Shown piece by piece: positions 17,239 to 25,319 of a stretch of 64,000 nt of DNA. Positions within the stretch are counted from its first letter, which is position 1, and the number at the start of each line of letters is the position of its first letter. The position numbers and the translations under genes are program-made. The stretch is from Pseudomonas grimontii (GTDB taxonomy: Bacteria; Pseudomonadota; Gammaproteobacteria; Pseudomonadales; Pseudomonadaceae), in assembly GCF_007858185.1 (NCBI RefSeq), contig NZ_VFES01000026.1:1-64000 (forward strand), given 5' to 3'. The notes under the pieces are model-generated. The model ran no database searches, was not told the DNA's origin, and saw nothing but the letters and a program-made list of their open reading frames with translations.

Positions 17239-18153
17239 ATGTTTTCCGTGCTCAAGCCCCACCGCTGGAAGCTCTCGTTGCTGCTGATCGCCGCCAACCT
17301 CGGGTTGATCCTGCACCTGGCCTGTGGCGAATTGAAAAGCGTCAGCGAATGGGTGTGGCTGGATATTTTCGGCGAAGGCGGTTCCGCCCTGCTCGCCCTG
17401 GTGTGGCTGGGCCTGGTGCTCAAAAGCCGCCCCGCCGGGCGCGTCACCAATTACCTGGCGCTGGGCCTGGCATGCATCTTTTTCTCCTGGTGGATCGACA
17501 GCCTCGACGAATTTATCCGCCTGCCCGACAGCATCACCTGGGACCATTGGCTCGAGTCCGGACCGATGCCGGTGGGCATGATCCTGCTGACCATCGGCAT
17601 CTACCACTGGCACCGCGAACAACTGGCGATCAGCGCGCAGATGGAAAAACGCGAGCGACTGTTCCGTGAGCATCGGCTGTTCGACAAACTCACGCCGCTG
17701 GCCGGCGCCGATTACCTCAAGCGCCAGTTGGCCGACAGCCTGCAAGACAGCCGCGACCAGCAACAACCGCTGTCGCTGCTGGCCCTGGACCTGGACAACT
17801 TCGCCGCCATCAACCAGGCCTACGGGCATGCCGAAGGCGACGCGGTGTTGCAGGCCCTCAGCCATTTGCTGCTGCTCAACCTGCGCCGCCAGGACCTGCT
17901 GTGCCGCCTGGCCGGCGACCGTTTTGTGGTGCTGCTGCCCAACACCGGCGAACGCCAGGCCAAGGAGCTGGCGCTGGAGTTGCAGCAAGCGGTGCGCGGC
18001 CTGGCCCACAAGACCCGGCAACAAGGCGAACGCCTGCAACTGGCCGCGACCACCGCCGTGGTCATGGCGCTTGAAGAACCGCCCCAGGACTTGCTCAAGC
18101 GCCTGAACCTGGCGTTGGCCAGGGCCAAACAACCGCTTGCGAAAAGTGCCTGA
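17239..18153 (+). CDS. Membrane GGDEF-domain protein with a degenerate active site (AGDRF)
   Basis: A 304-residue protein with about four membrane helices in residues 10-125, a short linker helix, and a C-terminal GGDEF fold (residues about 165-295). The signature GGDEF is AGDRF here, with the catalytic glutamate changed to arginine, so cyclic-di-GMP synthesis is unlikely. The inhibitory-site motif RxxD is kept as RRQD shortly before it, so it may instead bind cyclic-di-GMP. It is divergent from the phytate receptor gene, one base from the following AraC gene, and has a Pho-box-like site upstream. Its role is unknown; signalling linked to phosphate supply is a guess. Confidence 0.8.
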   Translation: MFSVLKPHRWKLSLLLIAANLGLILHLACGELKSVSEWVWLDIFGEGGSALLALVWLGLVLKSRPAGRVTNYLALGLACIFFSWWIDSLDEFIRLPDSITWDHWLESGPMPVGMILLTIGIYHWHREQLAISAQMEKRERLFREHRLFDKLTPLAGADYLKRQLADSLQDSRDQQQPLSLLALDLDNFAAINQAYGHAEGDAVLQALSHLLLLNLRRQDLLCRLAGDRFVVLLPNTGERQAKELALELQQAVRGLAHKTRQQGERLQLAATTAVVMALEEPPQDLLKRLNLALARAKQPLAKSA

Positions 18154-18154
18154 G

Positions 18155-19192
18155 ATGGCCGTGAAAACCAGCTGGTATGAAGCCGACAGCCGCTTCATCC
18201 CCGGGCATTACCAACCCGCCACGCTGATCGACCTGGCCTTGTCCCGCGACATCGACAGCCATCGCCTGCTGCGCGGCACCGGGCTGTTTCACGAGGACAT
18301 CCTGGCCGGCACCGCGCAGCTGAGCCCGCAGCAGTTTTTCGGTTTGATCGGCAACAGTCGCAAGTTATTGGACGCCGACGACAGCAGCTTCCTGTTTGGC
18401 CAGCGCCTGCTACCCGGCTATTACGGCGCCGCCAGCCACGCCCTTGGCCATGCGCAGAACCTGCACCAGGCCCTGGAGATCCTGATCCAGCAACAGGTGC
18501 TGCTCAGCCCGTTGGCCACCCTGCAACTGGAGCTGGATGAGCACCACGCCTACCTGTACTGGCTGGACAGTTGCGGCGCCGGCGAACATTGGCGCTTTCT
18601 GCTGGAAGCCAGCATGACCTCGCTGGTTGCCATGAGCCAATGGCTCAGCGGCGAGCGCCTGCCGTGGGCGTGCAGCTTCAGCCATGCCGAACCGCGTTAT
18701 ATCGAGCAGTACTGGGTGCACCTGGGCGAAGACACGCGCTTCGAGCGCCCGCTGGACATGATGACTATCCCGCGCGAATACCTTACCCGTGCCTGGCCTG
18801 GTGCCTCGGCCACGGCCGGCCAGGTTGCGCGTCGGCAAGCCCGCGAGCAGATCGAACAGTTGGGCTTTGCCGGCAGTTTTCTCGACTGCCTCTACGAGTA
18901 CCTGCGCGACCAGGTGCGCCAGCCGCCCAGCCTGGAACAGGCGGCCCAGGCCTTCGCCATGAGCCCGGCGACCCTCAAGCGCAAGTTGCACAAGCACGAC
19001 ACCGGTTTTCAGCAGCAGGTGGACCGGGTGCGCAAGCAGGTGGCGTTGCACCTTTACCAGGTCAAGGGCTACAGCAATGATGAAGTGGCGGCGTACCTGA
19101 ACTTCAACGATGCAGCGAACTTCCGACGTTCGTTCAAGCGCTGGACCGGCAGCACCCCAAACCTTATCCGCCAGCTGTTCAACAGCCGCTAG
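18155..19192 (+). CDS. AraC-family transcriptional regulator with arabinose-binding-like sensor domain
   Basis: A 345-residue protein. Residues 15-200 match the PF12625-type N-terminal domain (QPATLIDLALSRDIDSHRLL, then QQFFGLIGNSRKLL). The C-terminal 90 residues form the double helix-turn-helix AraC domain (PSLEQAAQAFAMSPATLKRKL and EVAAYLNFNDAANFRRSFKRW). ATG 18155 is one base after the GGDEF stop; an upstream TTG frame is not used here. Such regulators often control lipid, catabolic or transport genes. The target is unknown; the adjacent phytate locus is one option. Its 3' end overlaps the convergent LysR gene by 14 bp. Confidence 0.88.
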   Translation: MAVKTSWYEADSRFIPGHYQPATLIDLALSRDIDSHRLLRGTGLFHEDILAGTAQLSPQQFFGLIGNSRKLLDADDSSFLFGQRLLPGYYGAASHALGHAQNLHQALEILIQQQVLLSPLATLQLELDEHHAYLYWLDSCGAGEHWRFLLEASMTSLVAMSQWLSGERLPWACSFSHAEPRYIEQYWVHLGEDTRFERPLDMMTIPREYLTRAWPGASATAGQVARRQAREQIEQLGFAGSFLDCLYEYLRDQVRQPPSLEQAAQAFAMSPATLKRKLHKHDTGFQQQVDRVRKQVALHLYQVKGYSNDEVAAYLNFNDAANFRRSFKRWTGSTPNLIRQLFNSR

Positions 19193-20060
19193 CCAGGCGT
19201 TCGCGCAAAAACTCCACCAGCGCCTGCACCGGCCGTGAGCTTTGCCGGTGCTGGGGATACACCGCCGACAGGGTCAGGGCTTCGGGGGCAAAGTCATCGA
19301 GGACGGTGACCAGGCGCCCGTCCTTCAAGGCGTCGCCGACGATAAAGGTCGGCAAGTAGGTCACGCCCAGCCCGGCGATGGCGGTGTCGCGCAGCAGGTC
19401 GCCGTTGTTCACGCGCATGCGGCCGCTGACATGCAGGGCCTGCAACTTGCCCTTGAAGCGCCATTGCACCTGGCGGCCATGGCCGTAGGGCAGGCAGTCG
19501 TGCTCGGCGAGGTCCTCGGGTTTTTGCGGGGTGCCACGCAGGGCCAGATAGTCGGGACTGGCGCAATACACACGGGGGATGCTGGCGATACGGCGGGCGA
19601 TCAGGGTGGAATCTTCCAGGGTGCCGATCCGCAGCACCAGGTCGTAGCCTTCGCCAATCAGGTCCACGGGACGGTCGCTGAGATCAACCTCCACCGAGAC
19701 CAGCGGATGGCGCTGCAAAAACAGCGGCAGCAGGCAACCGAGGTGGGCCATGGCAAACGACAACGGTGCGCTGAGGCGCAGGGTGCCGCGTGGTTCGCTG
19801 TTCTGGCCGGCGATGCCCTGCTCCACTTGCTCGACTTCACCGAGCAGGCGCAAGGCGGATTCGTAGTAACTCTGGCCCAGGGGCGTGACATCCAGGCGGC
19901 GTGTGGAACGGTTGAGCAGGCGCACGCCGAGGCGGTCTTCCAGCTGGATCAGGCGGCGGCTGACGAATTGCTTGGACAGGCCCAACTGTTCGGCGGCGGC
20001 GGTGAAGCTGCCGGATTCCATGACCTGGCAAAACAGGCGCATGTCTTCGAAGGGGTTCAT
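19179..20060 (-). CDS. LysR-family transcriptional regulator
   Basis: A 293-residue protein. The N-terminal winged helix-turn-helix (MRLFCQVMESGSFTAAAEQL, GLSKQFVSRRLIQLEDRLGV) is followed by a two-lobed periplasmic-binding-like effector domain. The start at ATG 20060 (MNPFEDMRLF) fits family alignments; the longer upstream frame does not. It lies downstream of, and on the same strand as, the ycaC-amidohydrolase-ABM operon, and may regulate it. The CrgA-like layout (DLIGEGYDLVLRIGTLEDST) is typical of regulators of quinone, flavoprotein and aromatic genes. Confidence 0.9.
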   Translation of the reverse strand: MNPFEDMRLFCQVMESGSFTAAAEQLGLSKQFVSRRLIQLEDRLGVRLLNRSTRRLDVTPLGQSYYESALRLLGEVEQVEQGIAGQNSEPRGTLRLSAPLSFAMAHLGCLLPLFLQRHPLVSVEVDLSDRPVDLIGEGYDLVLRIGTLEDSTLIARRIASIPRVYCASPDYLALRGTPQKPEDLAEHDCLPYGHGRQVQWRFKGKLQALHVSGRMRVNNGDLLRDTAIAGLGVTYLPTFIVGDALKDGRLVTVLDDFAPEALTLSAVYPQHRQSSRPVQALVEFLRERLASGC

Positions 20061-20122
20061 TGTCGCTTCTCGGTGGACGATGGGCTGATTTATAACTGGA
20101 TGGTCGCAACACCACAAATCAA

Positions 20123-20212
20123 ATGTGGGAGGGGGCTTGCCCCCGATAGCAGTGGATCAGTCAAAAATATTCAGACTGACACACCGCAATCGGGGGCAAG
20201 CCCCCTCCCACA
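20123..20212. repeat. REP doublet
   Basis: Inverted REP arms GTGGGAGGGGGCTTGCCCCCGAT and its complement with about 45 bp between them, lying between the LysR and ycaC genes. Confidence 0.9.
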
Positions 20213-20240
20213 AGGGATTACCTACAGGCTTGAGAACAGC

Positions 20241-20858
20241 TTACTTGGCCGTGAACGCCGAGTAGCTGTTCATCAGGTTGCGGTAGTTGGGGATGCGCGG
20301 CGACAGCAGGTTGGCCAGGCCTTCCATGTCGTTGCGCCAGTCCACTTGCAGCTCGCAGGCCACGGCGAACCAGTTCACCAGTTGCGCACCGGCGGCGGTC
20401 ATACGCGCCCAGGCGGCTTGTTGCACGGTTTCGTTGAAGGTGCCGGAGGCGTCGGTGACCACGAACACCTCGAAGCCTTCGTCGAGGGCGCACAGGGTCG
20501 GGAACGCTACGCACACATCCGTCACCACACCGGCAATGATGATCTGCTTGCGGCCGGTAGCCTTGACGGCCTTGACGAAATCTTCGTTGTCCCAGGCGTT
20601 GATCTGGCCAGGGCGGGCGATGTACGGCGCGTCCGGGAAGAGTGCCTTGAGCTCTGGCACCAGTGGGCCGTTAGGACCGCCTTCAAAACTGGTGGTCAGG
20701 ATGGTCGGCAGGTTGAAGAACTTCGCCACGTCGGCCAGGGCCAGTACGTTGTTCTTGAATTCGTTGGGGGAGAAATCCTGCACCAGGGAGATCAGGCCGG
20801 TCTGGTGATCCACCAACAGCACCACCGCGTCATCTTTGTTCAAGCGCTTGTAAGTCAT
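20241..20858 (-). CDS. ycaC: Isochorismatase-family cysteine hydrolase (YcaC-like)
   Basis: A 205-residue protein with the isochorismatase-like fold. Catalytic aspartate is in VVLLVDHQTGL (about residue 17), the lysine in the VKAVKATGRKQIIIAG region, and the nucleophile cysteine in VTDVCVAFPTLCAL (about residue 118). The C-terminal NWRNDMEG-like stretch and length match YcaC, an octameric hydrolase of unknown natural substrate. It lies last in a minus-strand operon after an amidohydrolase and an ABM-domain membrane protein, 28 bp from the former, with AAGGAG before the ATG. Confidence 0.88.
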   Translation of the reverse strand: MTYKRLNKDDAVVLLVDHQTGLISLVQDFSPNEFKNNVLALADVAKFFNLPTILTTSFEGGPNGPLVPELKALFPDAPYIARPGQINAWDNEDFVKAVKATGRKQIIIAGVVTDVCVAFPTLCALDEGFEVFVVTDASGTFNETVQQAAWARMTAAGAQLVNWFAVACELQVDWRNDMEGLANLLSPRIPNYRNLMNSYSAFTAK

Positions 20859-20886
20859 GGGGGTAACTCCTTTGTGGGTTTAGGTA

Positions 20887-22725
20887 TCAGAACGCAAAGC
20901 ACGAGCAGCCAAACGCACCCCAGAAGCCCTGGAAGTCGCTGACCGGCACGCTGGAAAGGCGCGCCTTTTCGTGGCTGTGGGAATGCACGCCGCATGGGCC
21001 GCTGCATTGGTGTACTTGAGCTTGCAAAGGCGAACTCGGGCGCCAGTGCCCCGGCACCTTGACCACCGGCGACCAGTCTGGCAGCACCGGCACGCGCGGC
21101 GGTGCGTAGTCTTCGAAGTCGCCGGCGCCGTAGACCACCTTGCCGCCCACGACAGTGAGCACCGATTCGATCCACTTGATGGCTTCTTCATCGACGCTGA
21201 AAAAGTCCGCCGACAGCGCCGCCACGTCCGCCAACTGGCCGACCTTGATCTGGCCTTTCTTGCCCTGCTCGGACGAGAACCAGGCGCTGCCATGGGTGAA
21301 CAGCTCCAGCGCGGTGAGGCGCGGCAGGCCTTCGGCGTGCAGTTCCAGGCCACCGACGGTGCGGCCACTGACCATCCAGTACAGCGAGGTCCACGGGTTG
21401 TAGCTCGAGACCCGCGTGGCATCGGTGCCCGCCCCCACCGGCACGCCTTCAGCCAGCATGCGCTTGATCGGTGGCGTGGCTTCGGCGGCCTTGGCGCCGT
21501 AGCGCTCGACAAAGTATTCGCCCTGGAACGCCATGCGGTCCTGGATCGCAATACCACCACCGAGGGCGCGCACCCGCTCGATATTCTTCGGGGTGATGGT
21601 TTCGGCATGGTCGAAGAACCACGGCAAGCCATTGAACGGGATGTCGCGGTTGACCTTCTCGAACACATCGAGCATGCGCGAGATGGACTCGTCATACGTG
21701 GCATGCAGGCGGAACGGCCAGCGCTGTTCCACCAGGTGGCGCACCACCGGTTCCAACTCCTGTTCCATGGTCAGCGGCAGGTCCGGGCGAGGTTCGAGGA
21801 AGTCTTCAAAGTCGGCCGCGGAGAACACCAGCATCTCGCCGGCGCCGTTGTGACGCAGGTAGTCATCGCCCTGGTGCAGGGTGACGCTGCCGGTCCAGTT
21901 CTTGAAGTCGCTGAGTTCTTCCTTGGGCTTCTGGGTGAACAGGTTGTAGGCGATGCGCACCGTCAACTGTTCATCCTTGGCCAGTTGTTCGATCACCGCG
22001 TAGTCATCGGGGTAGTTCTGGAAACCACCGCCGGCATCGATGGCGCTGGTCAGGCCGAGGCGATTGAGTTCACGCATGAACTGGCGGGTGGAGTTGACCT
22101 GGTATTCCAGTGGCAGTTTCGGGCCTTTGGCCAAGGTCGAGTAGAGGATCATCGCGTTGGGTCGCGCCACCAGCATGCCGGTGGGGTTGCCGTTGCTGTC
22201 GCGCACGATCTCGCCACCCGGTGGGTTCGGCGTGTCCTTGGTGTAGCCGGCCACGCGCAGGGCGGCGCGGTTGAGCAAGGCGCGGTCATACAGGTGCAGC
22301 ACGAACACCGGGGTATCCGGCGCGGCCTGGTTGAGTTCTTCCAGGGTCGGCATGCGTTTTTCGGCGAACTGGAATTCGTTCCAGCCGCCCACCACCCGCA
22401 CCCATTGCGGCGTAGGAGTACGGTCGGCCTGCTCCTTGAGCATGCGCAGGGCATCGGCCAGGGACGGCACGCCTTCCCAGCGCAGCTCGAGGTTGTAGTT
22501 CAGCCCGCCACGGATCAGGTGCAGGTGCGAGTCATTGAGGCCGGGGATCACGGTGCGGCCCTTGAGGTCGATGACCTGGGTGCCGCTGCCACGCAGGGCC
22601 ATGGCCTCGCCATCGGTGCCGACGGCAACAAAGCGTCCCTCGCGGATGGCGACGGCGGTTGCCCGTGGATTTTCACGGTCCACGGTGTGGAACTGGCCAT
22701 TGAACAGAATCAGATCGGCGTTCAT
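20887..22725 (-). CDS. Amidohydrolase of the YtcJ-like (amidohydrolase_3) family
   Basis: A 612-residue metal-dependent hydrolase. It begins with the small beta-sandwich (LILFNGQFHTVDRENPRA) and then the metal-binding GLNDSHLHL motif (about residues 62-70). Further histidines occur in RLHATYDES and WFFDHAETI, and GAGTDATRVSSYNPW supplies the final aspartate. The family cleaves amide or related bonds in small molecules; the substrate is unknown. Its start overlaps the ABM gene stop by ATGA. The C-terminal tail after about residue 570 (GVHSHSHEKARLS) is Cys/His-rich and beyond the core domain. Confidence 0.87.
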   Translation of the reverse strand: MNADLILFNGQFHTVDRENPRATAVAIREGRFVAVGTDGEAMALRGSGTQVIDLKGRTVIPGLNDSHLHLIRGGLNYNLELRWEGVPSLADALRMLKEQADRTPTPQWVRVVGGWNEFQFAEKRMPTLEELNQAAPDTPVFVLHLYDRALLNRAALRVAGYTKDTPNPPGGEIVRDSNGNPTGMLVARPNAMILYSTLAKGPKLPLEYQVNSTRQFMRELNRLGLTSAIDAGGGFQNYPDDYAVIEQLAKDEQLTVRIAYNLFTQKPKEELSDFKNWTGSVTLHQGDDYLRHNGAGEMLVFSAADFEDFLEPRPDLPLTMEQELEPVVRHLVEQRWPFRLHATYDESISRMLDVFEKVNRDIPFNGLPWFFDHAETITPKNIERVRALGGGIAIQDRMAFQGEYFVERYGAKAAEATPPIKRMLAEGVPVGAGTDATRVSSYNPWTSLYWMVSGRTVGGLELHAEGLPRLTALELFTHGSAWFSSEQGKKGQIKVGQLADVAALSADFFSVDEEAIKWIESVLTVVGGKVVYGAGDFEDYAPPRVPVLPDWSPVVKVPGHWRPSSPLQAQVHQCSGPCGVHSHSHEKARLSSVPVSDFQGFWGAFGCSCFAF

Positions 22726-23312
22726 AGGGTTTCCTTTACAGAGGCTTCAAGCCAGGGAGCGAACAGGCGGGTAGCCGCCGGCATCAGCAGGTAGACCACC
22801 AGCAGGACGATGGTCACGGTGACCAGGAAGGTCGCGACCACATAGTTGGAGAGGAACGGGTGCAGGCCGAGGATCGGGCCCCACACGATCGGCACCAGCA
22901 GGGTCAGTGGCAGGATCACGAACAGGGTCACCACCGCCTGTTTCCAGCGCGGCGGCTTGGCGGCGCTGTCGGCCAGGGGCGTGAACCAGAATTCGTTGAC
23001 CGCACCGATTTCGGTCTTGTCGCCGTCGGCCAGCATTGGCGTGGCTTCGGCGATCAAGGTTTTGCGCTCGGGGGAATTGAGCCAGGTTTCCAGGTCGTCG
23101 GTGGAGCGGTAGCGCAATACGCAGGTGAACAGCGTCAAGCCGTTTTGTTTACTGCGCACTACGTCGACACCGAGGTGGCCGGGACGCTCGCCGGCGATAC
23201 GCACGGTGCGGCGTAGCCAGGCTTCGTAGTCGGCTTCGCGGCCTGTCTTGATCAAGTGTTTGACGACCAGGGTGACGACTTCGTCGGGCCCTGTCTGTGG
23301 TGCTGGGTCCAT
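22722..23312 (-). CDS. ABM-domain protein with two C-terminal membrane helices
   Basis: A 196-residue protein. Residues about 10-110 resemble the antibiotic biosynthesis monooxygenase (ABM/YgiN) dimeric alpha-beta barrel (VTLVVKHLIKTGREADYEAW, GHLGVDVVRS, TWLNSPERKTLI). Two hydrophobic helices follow (VVTLFVILPLTLLVPIVWG and YVVATFLVTVTIVLLVVYLL), anchoring it in the inner membrane. ABM domains oxidise or degrade small aromatics or haem, but many have no known activity. It is the first gene of the operon with the amidohydrolase and ycaC genes and overlaps the amidohydrolase by ATGA. Confidence 0.8.
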   Translation of the reverse strand: MDPAPQTGPDEVVTLVVKHLIKTGREADYEAWLRRTVRIAGERPGHLGVDVVRSKQNGLTLFTCVLRYRSTDDLETWLNSPERKTLIAEATPMLADGDKTEIGAVNEFWFTPLADSAAKPPRWKQAVVTLFVILPLTLLVPIVWGPILGLHPFLSNYVVATFLVTVTIVLLVVYLLMPAATRLFAPWLEASVKETL

Positions 23313-23418
23313 GGTGTGCCCCTCTGCCTAGACGTTTCAGCGATGAGGGGAGTTTGCCGAGGATGGGGGTAGGAAAATTGGATGTACGTGCTGTTTAAGC
23401 GGGATCGCTGGAAGGGGT

Positions 23419-24006
23419 TCACCAACCTTCTTTCAGCATGCGCAACTCCAGGTGCTGCAACAGCATGATGGTCTTGCCGTCGGCGATCTCGCCGCTCTGC
23501 ACCATGGCCAACGCCTGCTCGAAACCCAGCTCCAGCACCTCGATGTCCTCGCCCTCCTCTTCCAGGCCGCCGCCACTGCCGACCTGGTCCCCCGGCTGGT
23601 ATTCGCCGAGAAAAAAGTGAATCCGCTCAGTGACCGAGCCTGGGCTCATGAACGCCGCATAGACCTTCTCCACATGCCCGACGCGATAACCGGTTTCCTC
23701 CTCCGCCTCGAGGCGAATGCGCTCCTCGGGGCTGGCGTTGTCCAGCAACCCCGCCGCCGCTTCAATCAGATAGCCGTGGTAGTCATTGACGAAGGTGGGC
23801 ATGCGGAACTGGCGAATCAACAACACCGTGCGTTGCTCGCGGTTGTACAGCAGGATGGTCGCGCCATTGCCGCGGTCATACACCTCGCGGGTCTGGGCTT
23901 GCCAACTGCCGTCGCGGCGACGCAGGTCGAAGCTGTATTTTTTCAGCAGGTACCAGTTGTCCGAGAGGGTCTCTTCGGCGGTGATGCGAACGGGGCTGTT
24001 GTCCAT
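23419..24006 (-). CDS. nudK: Nudix hydrolase, NudK-like (GDP-mannose pyrophosphatase family)
   Basis: A 195-residue Nudix protein. The Nudix region is GLLDNASPEERIRLEAEEETG, split here as GLLDNASPEER then IRLEAEEETG. The surrounding FMSPGSVTERIHFFLGEY, EEGEDIEVLEL and EIADGKTIMLLQHL segments match E. coli NudK, which cleaves GDP-mannose and ADP-sugars. ATG 24006 is chosen; a TTG 18 bases upstream would add six residues. It stands alone between the ABM operon and a plus-strand hydrolase gene. Confidence 0.85.
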   Translation of the reverse strand: MDNSPVRITAEETLSDNWYLLKKYSFDLRRRDGSWQAQTREVYDRGNGATILLYNREQRTVLLIRQFRMPTFVNDYHGYLIEAAAGLLDNASPEERIRLEAEEETGYRVGHVEKVYAAFMSPGSVTERIHFFLGEYQPGDQVGSGGGLEEEGEDIEVLELGFEQALAMVQSGEIADGKTIMLLQHLELRMLKEGW

Positions 24007-24197
24007 GGCTGGCTCTTTTTCCAAAGGAGTAATCGGGGTTCACAGTTGTTTGATCTGCCCCACCCTAGCAACCTGTGCAGGGGTTGTTCAATGCTGTAAC
24101 ACTTTGCAAGCAATCAACCTGGGCGGCCGTCGAATTTATACCTGCCTGTGTAGGCCATCTGGTAAAACCCCCACTTCACCTTTGCCCTGGAATCTTC

Positions 24198-25124
24198 ATG
24201 CCCTCACGTTTTCTATCGCGCCTGAGCCTGCGCTGGTTTCCCCTGCTGTGCATGGCACTGTTGATCGTCGGCCTGCCAGTGGGCTGCGCGGTGCTGCAAC
24301 ACAAGGAGCGCGAGCTGGTGTTTCGCATCGAGCCCGGCACCGCCAGTTGGTACAGCGGTTTGCCCAAGGCGGTGCAGGAATTCGAACTCAAGCCCGCCAG
24401 TTTCAAATCGGGGCAGAACATTCATGGCTGGTGGTACCCGGCAGCTAACAAGGACGCGCCGGCGATCCTCTACTTGCACGGCGTACGCTGGAACCTCACC
24501 GGGCAGCTGTTTCGCATCGAGCAATTGCACGCCCTGGGTTACTCGGTGCTGGCCATCGACTATCGCGGTTTCGGCCAGAGCCGTGGCGAACTGCCTTCGG
24601 AAACCACGGTGTATGAAGATGCACGCATCGCCTGGGAACGTTTCCAGGTGCTGCAACCGGACCCCGGCAAACGCCTGATCTACGGGCACTCCCTTGGTGG
24701 GGCGGTGGCCATCGACCTGGCAGCCGAGCTGGGCCAGCAAACGCCGCTGCCGGTACGTGGGCTGGTGATCGAGTCCACCTTCACCTCCCTGGCCGACGTG
24801 GCCGCAGCGGTAGCCAATACCTCGCTGCCGGTGCGCTGGTTGCTGTCGCAGAAGTTCGACTCCATCGACAAGATCGCCGACATCCACATGCCGCTGCTGG
24901 TGGTCCATGGCCTGGACGACCGCTACGTGCCGCCGCGTTTCAGCGAGCAACTATTTGAAGCGGCCCGGCAACCCAAACGCCTCTTATTGGTGCCGGGTGC
25001 CAGCCACAACAACAGCATGAGCCTGGCCGGTGGCAGCTATCGCCAGGCACTCGACAACCTGATGCAAGCGAAGATGCCAGCCCAGGTGGTCACCCACACT
25101 CCAGGTCGCAACAACGAGTCATAA
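24198..25124 (+). CDS. Alpha/beta hydrolase, probable lipoprotein
   Basis: A 308-residue protein. Its N-terminal hydrophobic segment ends in GLPVGCAVLQ, a plausible lipobox with cysteine at about residue 31, so it is probably membrane-anchored on the periplasmic side. The alpha/beta hydrolase core has AILYLHGVRWN, the nucleophile elbow GHSLGGA, the aspartate in VHGLDDRYVPP and the histidine in GASHNNSMSL. It resembles BEM46/YfhR-type serine hydrolases; the substrate is unknown. ATG 24198 is chosen because it gives a proper signal; longer frames begin in the promoter region. Confidence 0.85.
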   Translation: MPSRFLSRLSLRWFPLLCMALLIVGLPVGCAVLQHKERELVFRIEPGTASWYSGLPKAVQEFELKPASFKSGQNIHGWWYPAANKDAPAILYLHGVRWNLTGQLFRIEQLHALGYSVLAIDYRGFGQSRGELPSETTVYEDARIAWERFQVLQPDPGKRLIYGHSLGGAVAIDLAAELGQQTPLPVRGLVIESTFTSLADVAAAVANTSLPVRWLLSQKFDSIDKIADIHMPLLVVHGLDDRYVPPRFSEQLFEAARQPKRLLLVPGASHNNSMSLAGGSYRQALDNLMQAKMPAQVVTHTPGRNNES

Positions 25125-25142
25125 ATCTGCTTTTCGGCACTG

Positions 25143-25171
25143 GGTTCGCGCTTGGCTGTCAAGCGCAAACC
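25143..25171 (+). terminator. Hairpin after the hydrolase gene
   Basis: GGTTCGCGCTTG and CAAGCGCAAACC pair around a 5-base loop with one mismatch, starting 18 bp after the stop. There is no U-run, so termination is uncertain. Confidence 0.35.
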
Positions 25172-25252
25172 CTGCCCATACTGGACATGGCCGGCAGTTG
25201 ATCAAATATTAACCTTTGGTTAAATCGCCAACCCTGCCGGGCCCTCGCAAAG

Positions 25253-25287
25253 TTATCCACAGAGATACCCACGGTTTTCGTGGACAA
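25253..25287. other. DnaA-box inverted repeat in the gap between convergent genes
   Basis: A perfect DnaA box TTATCCACA at 25253-25261 is followed at 25277-25285 by GTGGACAAC. The arms GTTATCCAC and GTTGTCCAC (minus strand) differ at one base. The rest of the gap (25172-25319) holds AT-rich sequence and no gene. No dnaA, dnaN or cluster of further boxes is present, so it is not an origin by itself. Confidence 0.5.
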
Positions 25288-25319
25288 CTCTTTTTATTTT
25301 TTTACGATTTTTTTGCTCA

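Noticed and set aside
25253..25261. Perfect DnaA box taken as a replication origin.
   Set aside because: Single perfect box without a cluster, and no dnaA, dnaN, gidA or rpmH gene nearby.
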